NCBI GenBank assembly: GCA_010672965.1
Contig: JAAHFN010000011.1
Coordinates: forward strand, 1 to 63,535
Length of the DNA stretch: 63,535 bases
Direction: 5' to 3'
From: Oscillatoria sp. SIO1A7
GTDB taxonomy: Bacteria > Cyanobacteriota > Cyanobacteriia > Cyanobacteriales > Laspinemataceae
Shown here: piece by piece, positions 25,219-34,544 of the stretch
Layout: each line of letters begins with the position of its first letter
Position numbering within the stretch: the first letter of the stretch is position 1
Translations under genes and position numbers: made by a program
The notes under the pieces: generated by a model
The model's input: the letters and a program-made list of their open reading frames with translations, nothing else
The model's database searches: none
What the model was told of the DNA's origin: nothing

Positions 25219-25845
25219 ATGTCCCGCCGAACTGCCCGAGAGTTGGCTCTGCTAGGCCAAAGCCAACTGCCAAAGAAAAAGGAAAAACTAGAAAAAAAGA
25301 CTTTAGAAGATATAGTGCTGGCAGCAGTACGCACTCTGAGATTGGAAGCCCGCGATTCTTTAGAAACCGCTGCAGAGGAACTGCGAAGGGGGAACGATCG
25401 CCTGGTTAATAGCGAGATTCAGGCTGCTATCGATCTCTCTAGTTCCCGCACTATGGTTTACGAGTCTATAGAATTGGCCGAAGCCGCTATCAACCGCATC
25501 GGTCTGGCAATAGAAATCCCCGAGTTAGTGAACCTGACCAACCGGGTAGAAGTCAAAATGCATGCTATAGAAATTCTGACTGCGGTCAATGAGAATCGCG
25601 CCGAAATAGACGATATATTGGGGCGATCGCTAGTGAAGTGGACCATAAACCGCCTGCCCAAGATCGATCGCGATATTTTGCGGATTGCGATCGCGGAAAT
25701 GCGCTATCTAGGCCAGGATCCTCGCACGGCAATTAACGAGGCAGTGGAACTAGCCAAACGCTACAGCGGCGAAGATGGATATCGCTTTATTAATGGCGTC
25801 TTGCGTAATGCGATCGAGCAAATGAAGGAGCCAGTCGGGGGGTAA
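25219..25845 (+). CDS. nusB: Transcription antitermination factor NusB (208 aa)
   Basis: NusB binds boxA RNA with NusE and supports rRNA transcription antitermination. The start ATG 25219 gives MSRRTARELALLGQSQLP, the conserved N-terminus of cyanobacterial NusB. The longer ORF from 25054 only adds repeat translation. The C-terminal NusB fold is clear: LVKWTINRLPKIDRDILRIA (about 135-155), then INEAVELAKRYSGEDGYRFI and a final INGVLRNAI. The protein is longer than E. coli NusB because of an insertion after the first helix, usual in cyanobacteria. It is followed by a repeat spacer and ftsY in the same direction. Confidence 0.95.
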   Translation: MSRRTARELALLGQSQLPKKKEKLEKKTLEDIVLAAVRTLRLEARDSLETAAEELRRGNDRLVNSEIQAAIDLSSSRTMVYESIELAEAAINRIGLAIEIPELVNLTNRVEVKMHAIEILTAVNENRAEIDDILGRSLVKWTINRLPKIDRDILRIAIAEMRYLGQDPRTAINEAVELAKRYSGEDGYRFINGVLRNAIEQMKEPVGG

Positions 25846-25856
25846 GCTTCGGGGCA

Positions 25857-26048
25857 GGGGAGTGTGGGAGATGTGGGAGGTGTGGGGAGTGTGGGGAGCC
25901 GCCTACGAGGCCGCCTACGAAGTGTGGGGAGTTTGGGAAGTCGCCGTCGCCCAACGACCGGCTCAGAAGCGGGAAGGACTGCTGAAAGTTCTCCCCTCTC
26001 TCCCCACCCTTCCCACCCTTCCCACCCTCCCTCCCCACCCGTCTCTGT
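25857..26048. repeat. GTGTGGGGAG and CCCACCCTT tandem repeats
   Basis: GTGTGGGAGAT/GTGTGGGGA units (25861-25935), a doubled GCCGCCTACGA, and then CCCTTCCCACCCTT units (25997-26040). Non-coding spacer between nusB and ftsY. Confidence 0.9.
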
Positions 26049-26119
26049 AGGATAATCGCTATTTACTAGAGCGATCGCCCATTGATAATAAAAGGCTATA
26101 AAATCCAAAAGAAAAAACA

Positions 26120-27934
26120 ATGGTTTTCAATTGGTTCCAGCGTAAATTCAGTCAAAAGTCCGAGCAGGAGCAAGAGCCACAGGAGGCAGACTTAGTTGTT
26201 GAGGAGCAAGAGCAGGAGCAAGAGGAACAAGCCACAGTTGCCGAAGATTACCTGAGCTGGGCAAAGACGGCTTACAAAAACATTCAGGCCCAGCAAGATG
26301 GAGCGACAACACCCGAGGAGGAATCTTCGGCTCCAGCAGAACCTGCCCCAGAGCAAGCAAAGCAAGAGCCTCAAACCGAAACTGCCGAAACTGCACCAAC
26401 AGATACTGCCGAAACTGCCCCAACAGATACTTCGGTATCGGAGCAAGGGGATGGGGCTGGAAAAGTTACGGCTGAAAGGGTAGAAACGGAAGAAACTATC
26501 TCCCCAAGCAGCGAACCGATCCAAGCAGTAGCGACAGAAACAGAAGCGCCAGCTACTCCAGTATCGGAGCAAGAAGTTTCCGACTCGGCAACAGAAATAA
26601 CAGAAACCGGGACAGAAATAACGGAAACTCCGCCAGAAGTGCCAGCTACTCCGGTATCGGAGCAAGTAACTCTCGCCGTTTCCGATTCGGCAACTGCGGC
26701 ACAGACCCCGATCGCTTCTGAAACTCAGGGGATGGAAACGGCAGCTCCAGGATTGGAGAATGCCGAAGCAGAATCGACTACAGCAGGGATACCGCTCTGG
26801 GCCAGAGCAGAGGCAGAGCGCCAAGAACGACTCAAAAGGTTGGAGGAAACTGCTGTAGAAGCTGTAGTGGAGGAACCGCTAACTACTGGAAAAACTGCGG
26901 AATCGGAAACAGCAGTTCCGGGTTTGGCTTTTGATGAAGAGTTTCTATGGTCTGCTGAAGTGTTAGCGGCTCAAGGACGCCGTCCCGATGACATTTCGGT
27001 TGAGGAAATTACCTGGCTCAAGAAGCTGCGGCAAGGTTTGGGCAAGACTCGGCGCAATCTCATCAATCAACTGAGAGCGATTGTGGGCTCTGGGCCGCTG
27101 AACCGAGATGCGGTGATGGAAATCGAGGCCGTGCTGCTACAGGCAGATGTGGGGATTGAGGCAACGGACTATATTATAGGAGCGCTACAGGATAAGCTGC
27201 GGGAAGAGGCATTGCCACCGCGAGAAGCGATCGCCTATCTGAAAACTATCCTGCGAGATATTCTCGACGAGCCAACCAAGTCGGAAGAGACTCCTATTTT
27301 AGTGCCGGAAAAAGACCGGCTCAATATCTGGTTGCTGGTGGGGGTCAATGGCAGTGGCAAAACAACGACCATTGGCAAGTTGGCTCGTCTGGCTCAGAAG
27401 TCCGGTTATAAATGTACGATCGCAGCTGCAGATACCTTCCGAGCTGCAGCAGTGGAACAAGTCAAAGTTTGGGGAGAACGTGCGGGAGTCGAGGTTATCG
27501 CCAATCCGGGCAAAAATACCGATCCGGCGGCGGTGGTGTTTGATGCGATCGCAGCAGCCAAAGCGCGGGACACGGAATTGCTCTTGGTGGATACCGCCGG
27601 ACGGCTGCAAAATAAGAAAAATCTGATGGACGAGCTGAGTAAAGTTCGTCGGATTATCAACAAAAAAGCCCCAGATGCTCTAGTACAGGCCCTAATTGTA
27701 TTGGATGCGACCCTCGGTCAAAATGGATTGCGTCAAGCCCAAGTCTTCTCAGAAGCAGTCGATCTTAGCGGAGCCATCTTGACAAAACTGGACGGAACCG
27801 CTAAAGGTGGCATAGCTCTAGCGGTGACCCAGCAGTTGGGCAAGCCTATCCGCTTTATTGGTGCTGGGGAAGGAATGGAAGACCTGCGTCCCTTTTCTAG
27901 TTATGAGTTTGTTGAGGCCCTATTGAATGGTTAG
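26120..27934 (+). CDS. ftsY: Signal recognition particle receptor FtsY (604 aa)
   Basis: SRP-type GTPase that docks ribosome-SRP complexes at the membrane. The NG domain (about residues 290-604) has the P-loop GVNGSGKTTTIGKLA (about 412), AADTFRAAAVEQ, DTAGRLQNKKNLMDEL and TKLDGTAKGG. The N-terminal about 285 residues are a long acidic, Glu/Thr/Pro-rich region with repeated SEQ and TETAET-type segments, an extended version of the usual FtsY A domain. ATG 26120 opens MVFNWFQRKFSQ, an amphipathic start typical of FtsY. The stop (27932-27934) abuts a MITE-B whose 5-bp target duplication begins with the last base of the stop codon. Confidence 0.96.
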   Translation: MVFNWFQRKFSQKSEQEQEPQEADLVVEEQEQEQEEQATVAEDYLSWAKTAYKNIQAQQDGATTPEEESSAPAEPAPEQAKQEPQTETAETAPTDTAETAPTDTSVSEQGDGAGKVTAERVETEETISPSSEPIQAVATETEAPATPVSEQEVSDSATEITETGTEITETPPEVPATPVSEQVTLAVSDSATAAQTPIASETQGMETAAPGLENAEAESTTAGIPLWARAEAERQERLKRLEETAVEAVVEEPLTTGKTAESETAVPGLAFDEEFLWSAEVLAAQGRRPDDISVEEITWLKKLRQGLGKTRRNLINQLRAIVGSGPLNRDAVMEIEAVLLQADVGIEATDYIIGALQDKLREEALPPREAIAYLKTILRDILDEPTKSEETPILVPEKDRLNIWLLVGVNGSGKTTTIGKLARLAQKSGYKCTIAAADTFRAAAVEQVKVWGERAGVEVIANPGKNTDPAAVVFDAIAAAKARDTELLLVDTAGRLQNKKNLMDELSKVRRIINKKAPDALVQALIVLDATLGQNGLRQAQVFSEAVDLSGAILTKLDGTAKGGIALAVTQQLGKPIRFIGAGEGMEDLRPFSSYEFVEALLNG

Positions 27935-27938
27935 AGTA

Positions 27939-28155
27939 TGGGACTTACGCTTTCTCGTTAGATCGGGACAAGGGGACAAGGGGACCCTACGCCCCGGAGG
28001 GCGGGCTACGCCTACGACAGGCTCAGGACGGACAAGGGGACAAGGGAGCCCGTAGCGCGGGCGTCCCGCCTGCGCCGCTCTTGCGCTCTTCCGCTCTTCA
28101 TAGATTTTGGTGCTACTTGGGGCACTCTACAAATAGGGTCTCTGCGTAAGTCCTG
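27939..28155. mobile_element. MITE-B copy, enlarged composite
   Basis: Ends TGGGACTTACGC and TGCGTAAGTCCTG, with GAGTA duplicated on both sides (27934-27938 and 28156-28160). The interior is 217 bp, about 100 bp longer than the other copies. It carries unrelated repeats: GGGACAAGGGGACAAGG, a copy of the CCTGAGCCTGTCGTAGGCG unit in reverse, and CCGCTCTTGCGCTCTTCC units. Confidence 0.9.
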
Positions 28156-28171
28156 GAGTAAATAGAGACTA

Positions 28172-28390
28172 AAAAATAACAAAAGATCGAGCCGGTTTTT
28201 TCCGAGCCGATCTATTATTGACGAACCGCTCGATCGCACGACTTCTCTGGCAAGGCCGTCGTGGATTGAGCGGGCGCACAAAATTGAAATACTCCCAAGT
28301 GTCTGTTCCAGAATTATCCTTACCGTTATTTAAGCGGTTGGCTTCCTTGGGTTTTTACCTAGCTCTGGAACAGTCCTCCCAAAGGCCACA
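28172..28390 (+). promoter_or_regulatory. Structured leader before RsbU-type gene
   Basis: Three nested or successive inverted repeats: AGATCGAGCCGG...CCGAGCCGATCT (about 28182-28213), CCGCTC...GAGCGG enclosing CACGAC...GTCGTG (28227-28274), and CTGTTCCAGA...TCTGGAACAG (28305-28374). No ORF of note. It may be a structured 5' leader of the gene at 28427, or a decayed mobile element. Confidence 0.4.
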
Positions 28391-28426
28391 AAAATGCAGA
28401 TTTTAATATAACTAAAGCTTAACTCG

Positions 28427-29872
28427 ATGAATGCTGCGCCCCTTCCCAGACAGCCATTTCAATCTAACGATCGCGTCAAGGGTACTCCCCTCGGGCAGAT
28501 GCAACCTACCGGGGGTATCGCGCCCAGCCAGGAGAATCCTGTTTTTGCCCTCAAAGAACTGGTGGCGCGTTGGTATCGAGAACAAAATAAAATTCAAGAT
28601 TTGCTCAGCTCCTTGGGCTTTGCCCTGCGCAACTTTAATAATATCAATCAGTTTTTGGAGCTGATTCCCCTAGTGGCCAGTCGAGCGACCGACGCCGAGG
28701 GAAGCGCTATAGTGCTGTTCAAATCCGACAATGCCAGCGTAAAACTGCTCCGACTGCATTGTCAGGAGGGACAGCGATGTCAAGATATCCGCAAAGCAAT
28801 GGATGCAGCAACCCGTCAGATTGCTTCGGGAGCTGCTGTAGTATCGGGGCTGACAGCAATGCTGACCGGCCTCGACTATCAAGTGAGCCGCTATTTAGGA
28901 TCGGAAGTACAGCTATTTAGCACTCCTATTCTGGTTAAGAACTCCGAGCGGGGACGCTTGTACGTCTTTAGCCGCGATTCAGAGTACGTCTGGACGAATA
29001 ACAGACAGAAATTAATTCAGTTGGTGGCCGACCAAGCTGCAGTTGCCATTGAAAATGATGAATTGGCAGTGGAGTTGCGCCATAAAGAACGCTTGGACCG
29101 AGAAATGGAGATAGGGGCGGAAATTCAACGGCGACTGCTGCCGAGAACCTGTCCCCAGATTAAAGGTGTAGATTTGGCGGCTTGCTGCCAAACCGCTAAT
29201 CGCGTCGGCGGCGATTACTACGATTTTATTCCCGCCAGCCACGATAAAAGCGAACCCAATGGCCAATGGGGCGACCCCGCCGGTTGTTGGAGTATTGCGA
29301 TCGGGGATGTGATGGGTAAGGGGGTGCCCGCTGGCCTGATTATGACCATGACTCGGGGGATGCTGCGGGCTGAAGTTCTTAACGGTCACTCCCCAGCAAG
29401 AATTTTGCAACATTTGAATCGGGTCATGTATGTAGATTTGGATTCTTCCAATCGTTTCGTGACTCTCTTTTATTCCGAGTACGACCCGGAAACCCGCGTT
29501 CTGTCTTATAGCAATGCCGCTCAAAATCCACCGTTGTTGTGGCAGGCATCGACGGATACGATTAAACGCTTGGATACTGTGGGAATGTTGATTGGTTTGG
29601 ATACTGACTCTCAGTATCTCGAAGACCGAGTTACCCTGATGCCTGGAGATGCGATCGCCTATTATACCGATGGCTTTACCGATGCAGGCAATGGTGCTGG
29701 CGATCGCTTCGACGAAGAAAATCTCACCAAAGCTTTTCGGTGGGCTTGCCATCATTGCCAAAGTTCCCAAGAAATTCTCGAATACCTATTCGAGCAAGTC
29801 CAACAGTTTGTCGGCCCTACCAGTCGCAACAGCGACGACATGACTCTAATTGTCATGCGGATAACTGAATGA
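28427..29872 (+). CDS. GAF + PP2C (RsbU/SpoIIE-type) serine phosphatase (481 aa)
   Basis: The protein has a GAF-like region (about residues 60-210; contains DAEGSAIVLFKS and VADQAAVAIENDELA), a short coiled linker (ELRHKERLDREMEIGAEIQRRLLP), and a C-terminal SpoIIE-type PP2C domain with VGGDYYDF (about 262) and GDVMGKGVPAGLIM, plus SNRFVTLFYSEYDPETRVL and NSDDMTLIVMR. Such phosphatases dephosphorylate STAS-domain anti-sigma-factor antagonists. A STAS protein is encoded at 44301-44663, but no operon links them. The first 50 residues are low-complexity. ATG 28427 is the first codon after a structured leader; no strong Shine-Dalgarno is seen. Confidence 0.92.
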   Translation: MNAAPLPRQPFQSNDRVKGTPLGQMQPTGGIAPSQENPVFALKELVARWYREQNKIQDLLSSLGFALRNFNNINQFLELIPLVASRATDAEGSAIVLFKSDNASVKLLRLHCQEGQRCQDIRKAMDAATRQIASGAAVVSGLTAMLTGLDYQVSRYLGSEVQLFSTPILVKNSERGRLYVFSRDSEYVWTNNRQKLIQLVADQAAVAIENDELAVELRHKERLDREMEIGAEIQRRLLPRTCPQIKGVDLAACCQTANRVGGDYYDFIPASHDKSEPNGQWGDPAGCWSIAIGDVMGKGVPAGLIMTMTRGMLRAEVLNGHSPARILQHLNRVMYVDLDSSNRFVTLFYSEYDPETRVLSYSNAAQNPPLLWQASTDTIKRLDTVGMLIGLDTDSQYLEDRVTLMPGDAIAYYTDGFTDAGNGAGDRFDEENLTKAFRWACHHCQSSQEILEYLFEQVQQFVGPTSRNSDDMTLIVMRITE

Positions 29873-30012
29873 ATTTTGGGAATTGGGAATTGGGGAATTG
29901 GGCGCCACACCTGCCCATTGGGCGCCACACCTGCCCATTGGGCATGTTCGCATTGGGCATTGGGCATGTTCGCATTGGGCATTGGAGCAGGGGAGCAGGG
30001 GGCATGGGGGCA
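29873..30012. repeat. TTGGGCGCCACACCTGCCCA and TTGGGCA repeats
   Basis: GAATTGGG units, a doubled TTGGGCGCCACACCTGCCCA and GGGCATGTTCGCA units. Non-coding. Confidence 0.9.
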
Positions 30013-30199
30013 GCTTTCAAGGGTATGTTTTTTAGATTTGGCATTTTTGAGGTATCGAGAGGGCGTAGGGGCGATAGCATTCCCGAGACATATTTTGTTT
30101 TCAAAAAAATTATTGTATTGGAATGCTTCGCCCCAGAAACGTATGCCGCCTACCGATCGCTTCAAAAAAGAGGATTATAAAAAACATACCCTTGAAAGC
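30013..30199. mobile_element. MITE-C, 22-bp perfect terminal inverted repeats
   Basis: GCTTTCAAGGGTATGTTTTT TA (30013-30034) and its exact complement (30178-30199) flank about 140 bp. The interior contains GGCGTAGGGGCGATAGCATTCCC and GGAATGCTTCGCCCC, the same core as MITE-A. Flanking GGGGGCA on both sides may be a target duplication but lies in G-rich sequence, so this is unsettled. Confidence 0.8.
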
Positions 30200-30389
30200 A
30201 GGGGGGCAGGGGAAAGGTTTAAGTTTTAAGTTTTGAATTTTAAATTAAATAAAAATTACGCAATAACTCTAATTGTAGGGGTAGCACTGCGCACCAGACT
30301 CTAGATGTAGGGATAGAGCCTATCGCGTAAGTTTTATTAAAGAGTTTTAGGTTATTTCTGATAATATATAAAGGTATCGATCGCTCCCT

Positions 30390-30800
30390 CCCAAGCGATT
30401 CCCCTCCTGGGAGGGGTTGGGGTGGGTTCCGCAAGTTATACCCACCCACACCCGCCCGCTCTTTGGGGAACTCGTCGCTCCCAACGAGCGGTACTTTCTT
30501 TCCCAGAAATCACCCAAGCTAAGAACTCAAAACTCCCCAATGCGAACATGCCCAATGCGAACATGCCCAATGCGAACATGCCCAATGCGAACATGCCCAA
30601 TGCCCCTGTGCTCCCTCTGCCCAATGCGAACATGCCCAATTTTATCCTGAGCCTGTCGTAGGCGTAGCCCGCCCTTCGGGGCGTAGGGGCCCAATGCCCC
30701 TCTGCTCCCTCTGCCCAATGCCCAATGCGAACATGCCCCTCTGCCCTCTGCCCAATGCGAACATGCCCAATGCGAACATGCCCAATGCCTCATGCCCCAT
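30390..30800. repeat. GGTACTTTCTTTCCCAGAA element and AATGCGAACATGCCC repeats
   Basis: About 30395-30510 is a copy of a GC-rich element ending GCGGTACTTTCTTTCCCAGAA (other copies about 36328-36446 and 37232-37408). It is followed by CCCAATGCGAACATG 15-bp units (30536-30800) interrupted by a CCTGAGCCTGTCGTAGGCG unit (30646-30689). ORFs in this stretch are repeat translations. The argH gene begins directly after it. Confidence 0.9.
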
Positions 30801-30844
30801 ATTATTATTATCCCGATATAAGGTAATCTCTCGCCTATTTCAGG

Positions 30845-32230
30845 ATGACTCAATCAAAAACTTGGAGCCAGCGGTTTGAATCAGCACTGCATCCAGCGAT
30901 CGCCCGATTCAATGCCAGCATAGACTTTGACATAGAACTAATCGAGTACGACCTCACCGGCTCTGCAGCTCATGCCAAGATGCTCGGGGTGACAGGCATT
31001 ATTTCCTCCCAAGAAGCAGAACAACTGGTAGCTGGATTAGAACAAATTCGCCAAGAATACCGGGATGGCAAGTTTTCTCCCGACATCGACGCCGAAGACG
31101 TTCACTTGGCCGTAGAAAGGCGGCTTACAGAAATAGTCGGCGATTTGGGCAAAAAACTTCATACGGCTCGGTCCCGCAACGACCAAGTTGGCACCGATAC
31201 CAGGCTCTATCTGCGCGACCAAATTAACCAAATTCGCTCTTCATTGCGGGAATTTCAGGGAATCTTGCTCGACCTAGCCGAGAAGCATGTTGAAACTCTC
31301 ATCCCCGGTTATACCCACTTGCAACGGGCTCAGCCCCTAAGCTTGGCTCACCATCTGCTGGCTTATTTTGAAATGGCTCAGCGGGATTGGGAGCGTTTGG
31401 GAGATGTTTGCGATCGCGTTAATATTTCTCCTCTCGGTTGTGGAGCATTGGCCGGTACTACTTTCCCGATAGACCGCCATTACACGGCACAAATGCTCGG
31501 GTTTTCCGCTCCTTATGCTAACAGTCTGGACGGGGTGAGCGATCGCGACTTTGCCATAGAATTTCTCTGTGCTGCCAGCCTAATTATGGTTCATCTGAGC
31601 CGACTATCGGAGGAAGTGATTTTCTGGGCATCGGAAGAATTCCGCTTTGTCACTCTTAAAGATAGTTGCGCCACCGGCTCCAGCATCATGCCTCAAAAGA
31701 AAAATCCCGACGTACCCGAGCTGGTGCGGGGCAAAACCGGGCGGGTCTTTGGCCATCTACAAGCTCTGCTGGTACTTATGAAAGGGCTGCCTTTGGCTTA
31801 CAACAAGGATTTGCAAGAAGACAAAGAAGCTCTGTTTGATAGCGTGAATACAGTTAAAGCTTGTCTGGAAGCGATCGCCATTCTCTTTCGAGAAGGACTG
31901 GAGTTTCTGCCCCACCGTTTGGCCGCTGCCACTGGAGAAGATTTTTCCAACGCTACGGATGTAGCCGACTATTTGGCGAAAAAGGGCGTGCCTTTCCGAG
32001 AAGCCTATAACCTCGTCGGCAAGGTAGTAAAAACTTCTCTAGCCGAGGGCAAATTGCTCAAAGATTTAACCCTAGCTCAGTGGCAGGAATTGCATCCGGC
32101 TTTTGAGGCAGATATTTATCAAGCGATCGCTCCCGAGCAAGTAGTAGCAGCTCGCAATAGTTACGGCGGCACCGGCTTCGAGCAAGTTCGCAAGGCGCTC
32201 GAATCTGCCCGAGAACGAATTATGAATTAG
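30845..32230 (+). CDS. argH: Argininosuccinate lyase (461 aa)
   Basis: Catalyses the last step of arginine synthesis, argininosuccinate to arginine plus fumarate, in the cytoplasm. Signatures: [20 protein letters not shown] (about residues 110-130), TPGYTHLQ-like [12 protein letters not shown] (about 155), and the superfamily signature [15 protein letters not shown] with the catalytic Ser (about 278-292). Length is normal. ATG 30845 reads [20 protein letters not shown]. The gene stands alone; the upstream spacer is repeats, so its promoter must lie between about 30800 and 30844 or inside the repeats. Confidence 0.97.
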   Translation: MTQSKTWSQRFESALHPAIARFNASIDFDIELIEYDLTGSAAHAKMLGVTGIISSQEAEQLVAGLEQIRQEYRDGKFSPDIDAEDVHLAVERRLTEIVGDLGKKLHTARSRNDQVGTDTRLYLRDQINQIRSSLREFQGILLDLAEKHVETLIPGYTHLQRAQPLSLAHHLLAYFEMAQRDWERLGDVCDRVNISPLGCGALAGTTFPIDRHYTAQMLGFSAPYANSLDGVSDRDFAIEFLCAASLIMVHLSRLSEEVIFWASEEFRFVTLKDSCATGSSIMPQKKNPDVPELVRGKTGRVFGHLQALLVLMKGLPLAYNKDLQEDKEALFDSVNTVKACLEAIAILFREGLEFLPHRLAAATGEDFSNATDVADYLAKKGVPFREAYNLVGKVVKTSLAEGKLLKDLTLAQWQELHPAFEADIYQAIAPEQVVAARNSYGGTGFEQVRKALESARERIMN

Positions 32231-32261
32231 GCGGTATGGTGTCGGGGATGGTATTTTATAA

Positions 32262-32394
32262 TTAAATTAGGTAACTCCAAAAAATAAATTCCCCAATTCG
32301 TAGGACGGGCGTCCCGCCTGTCCGCTGTCTGGGACGGGCGGGACGCCCGTCCTACGGCGAAGCGAGGAAGAGATATTTATTTGGAAATCCCTTA
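32262..32394. repeat. About 130-bp element, inverted relative to 24941-25070
   Basis: Same element as 24941-25070 in opposite orientation; differences are limited to a few bases near the outer ends. Confidence 0.9.
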
Positions 32395-32395
32395 T

Positions 32396-32645
32396 ATCAA
32401 ATCCGACACCCCACACCCCACACCCCACACCCTAAAAATTCCACACCCCACACCCTAAAAACTCCACACCCCACACCCTAAAAACTCCACACCCCACATT
32501 CCACACCCCACACCCTAAAAACTCCACACCCCACACCCTAAAAACTCCACACCCCACACCCTAAAAACTCCACACCCCACACCCCACACCCTAAAAATTC
32601 CACACCCCACACCCCACACCCCACACCCCACACCCCACACCCTAA
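32396..32645. repeat. CCACACCCCACACCCTAAAAACT higher-order repeat
   Basis: Heptamer ACACCCC/ACACCCT runs separated by AAAAACTCC or AAAATTCC spacers, giving a higher-order unit of about 30 bp repeated roughly seven times. Confidence 0.95.
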
Positions 32646-32646
32646 A

Positions 32647-33603
32647 CTAAGCTTCTACGCTCCTTTGGACTGGCTTCGCATCGGAGTCGGGTTCTAAGTC
32701 GGGTTCTAGTTTTGAAACCGGACCGCTTTTAGGCACGGGCAGATTGCGCAGTTCCCAAACTTTCAGGACAATCATATATTCATAGAAACTCTGCAAGACA
32801 CACCAAGCAAAGCCCGGTCCGCCATCGAGGAAGCTGCCCAGCAGAAAATACATATATATGAAGCGCAGCAGGGGTCGAAAGGGCAAGCGCAAAGACAAGT
32901 CTTTAAGAGCATGTCGTCTTTCTACTTCACTCGTACCAAAAAATAAATCCCGCCAACATACAGTTCCGGTTTCCAACTGGCGAATAGTTTCGGCGGCCTC
33001 GTCGCTCGAATAGCGGTTATGCTTGTCCAGCCAGCGACTCAATCCCTTACTAGAAGTGTAGTGAGGATAGGTTTCTTTAATAAAGCCCACCGCGCCGTCG
33101 CAGACTTCTCTTTCTGTATGGCCGTAGTCGTCGAACCAAACTTTGTCCTTGTGGAAGAGGCGCATTTGGTAGCGAGGATATTGGGTGCTGCGGCGAATCC
33201 ATTTATTCATAAATATGACCCGCTCGGCGACGTAGTAGCCAACGTATTCCTTTGACTTCATTGCTTCAAGACATTCTTGAAACAAGGCAGGAGTCATGCG
33301 CTCGTCTGCTTCGAGAATATAGACCCAATCGTATTTGGCAGCAACGGACTCGAGCATCCAAGTCCTTTGCCGACCGTGACTTTCAAAGGCGTGCTGCACT
33401 AACTGGACTGGATATTGGCGGGCAATATCTACCGTGCGATCGCTACTATAGGAATCCACCACAATAATATCGTCTGCACCGGAGTTTATAGCCGACTCAA
33501 TGCAAGCGGCAATATCAATCTCTTCGTTATAAGTCAGGATAAAAATAGAAAACATGGAACTGCTACCAGTCGAAAGCTTTTGATTAATAGACGCTAAATG
33601 CAT
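32647..33603 (-). CDS. Family 2 glycosyltransferase (about 302-318 aa)
   Basis: GT-A fold transferase: FSIFILTYNEEIDIAACIES at the N-terminus, GADDIIVVDSYSSDRTVDIA, and VYILEADERM with the metal-binding acidic pair. It probably transfers a nucleotide-sugar unit during surface-polysaccharide synthesis. The C-terminal amphipathic/hydrophobic region (LLRFIYMYFLLGSFLDGGPG) suggests membrane association. The longest ORF begins at ATG 33603 behind AAGGGG; the internal ATG at 33555 (MFSIFILTYNEE) matches the usual family start better. The gene abuts repeat at its 3' end. HpsJ-like protein and another glycosyltransferase lie upstream on the same strand. Confidence 0.88.
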   Translation of the reverse strand: MHLASINQKLSTGSSSMFSIFILTYNEEIDIAACIESAINSGADDIIVVDSYSSDRTVDIARQYPVQLVQHAFESHGRQRTWMLESVAAKYDWVYILEADERMTPALFQECLEAMKSKEYVGYYVAERVIFMNKWIRRSTQYPRYQMRLFHKDKVWFDDYGHTEREVCDGAVGFIKETYPHYTSSKGLSRWLDKHNRYSSDEAAETIRQLETGTVCWRDLFFGTSEVERRHALKDLSLRLPFRPLLRFIYMYFLLGSFLDGGPGFAWCVLQSFYEYMIVLKVWELRNLPVPKSGPVSKLEPDLEPDSDAKPVQRSVEA

Positions 33604-33677
33604 TTCCCCTTACCGGAAATATGACCCCAATGGTTGGGCAAGCGTAGCCAGCTCGCCTACACTTGCACGATATATGA

Positions 33678-34496
33678 TTACCGAGATTTTTTCCGACGGC
33701 CGCCGCCTCCGAAACCTCTTAGACCCGTCCAGCCGACAACGCTAAATCCTATGGATAAGAGCAGGCTGCTAATACCAGTTTGAGCTGCCGATTTAGTTGC
33801 CGTCATCTTGGCTCGATCCTCTTGTTCTTGTCGGGCAGTTCGGATCTCGTTGAGCCTTTCCTCCCTCAGGGCATCGCGATTGAACCGCTCATCGACCAAC
33901 TTATCTATATCTTTGGGATTGTCTTTAGCATCCTGGAGCAATTGTTTCAGCCACTGTGGAGTGCGAGCGCCTTCTAGGACTTGATTTAGCCTCTCTTCAT
34001 CTTCGATCAATCCAGGAATCTGTTCTTTTAGTTCCTGTTGCCGCTGCTTAATATTTTCTTGAGCCTGGTTGCTAGCTAAAATTGCTTGCAATTGGTTTTC
34101 CTGTACCTGAGCCTCCTGTGCAGCTCTATCTAAAGCCTCCCGTCGCAACAGGCGGACGTTGTTTAAATGCAGGGGGAACGAGACCAGAAAAACTACCCCC
34201 AAGAAAACGGAAAACAAAAGCGCCCACAATCTCCCATCCAGTAAAGGACTGCGGCTGGGTTTTTCCAAGCCAGCGCTGCTGCTAATCCAAACCCCTGCAA
34301 AAAGTAAGGCCAAACCGAGCAGGGGGATAATTCCTTTATCTACTAGCTGGGTGGTGTAGGCCAGTTGCCACTGTTTGTTTATTTCCTGCCCTGGCTGGGG
34401 GATGGCCAATACGATCGCATCTATTATCGAGGACACTATAAAAATAGTCCCCACTGTTTTCAGGGCAGCAGCCGCAAAAGGAGAAGGTTGATTCAT
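33678..34496 (-). CDS. HpsJ-like membrane protein (272 aa)
   Basis: Four hydrophobic segments (about residues 8-30, 55-72, 88-108 and 235-255) surround a soluble coiled-coil region rich in Q, E and R (about 115-230). The N-terminus (KTVGTIFIVSSIIDAIVLA, then TQLVDKGIIPLLGLALLFAG) matches my memory of HpsJ-family proteins, which are linked to hormogonium polysaccharide secretion and motility in filamentous cyanobacteria. It lies between two glycosyltransferase genes on the same strand, which supports a polysaccharide role. ATG 34496 gives MNQPSPFAAAALKTVG. The C-terminus is basic (GGGGRRKKSR). Confidence 0.75.
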   Translation of the reverse strand: MNQPSPFAAAALKTVGTIFIVSSIIDAIVLAIPQPGQEINKQWQLAYTTQLVDKGIIPLLGLALLFAGVWISSSAGLEKPSRSPLLDGRLWALLFSVFLGVVFLVSFPLHLNNVRLLRREALDRAAQEAQVQENQLQAILASNQAQENIKQRQQELKEQIPGLIEDEERLNQVLEGARTPQWLKQLLQDAKDNPKDIDKLVDERFNRDALREERLNEIRTARQEQEDRAKMTATKSAAQTGISSLLLSIGFSVVGWTGLRGFGGGGRRKKSR

Positions 34497-34544
34497 GGCT
34501 TCGAGAACAACAAAATTTAGATTTTTTTTCTTTGGGCATGGGGC

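Noticed and set aside
30536-30800. AATGCGAACATGCCC repeats considered as a CRISPR array
   Set aside because: No spacers of constant length; the 15-bp units are contiguous.
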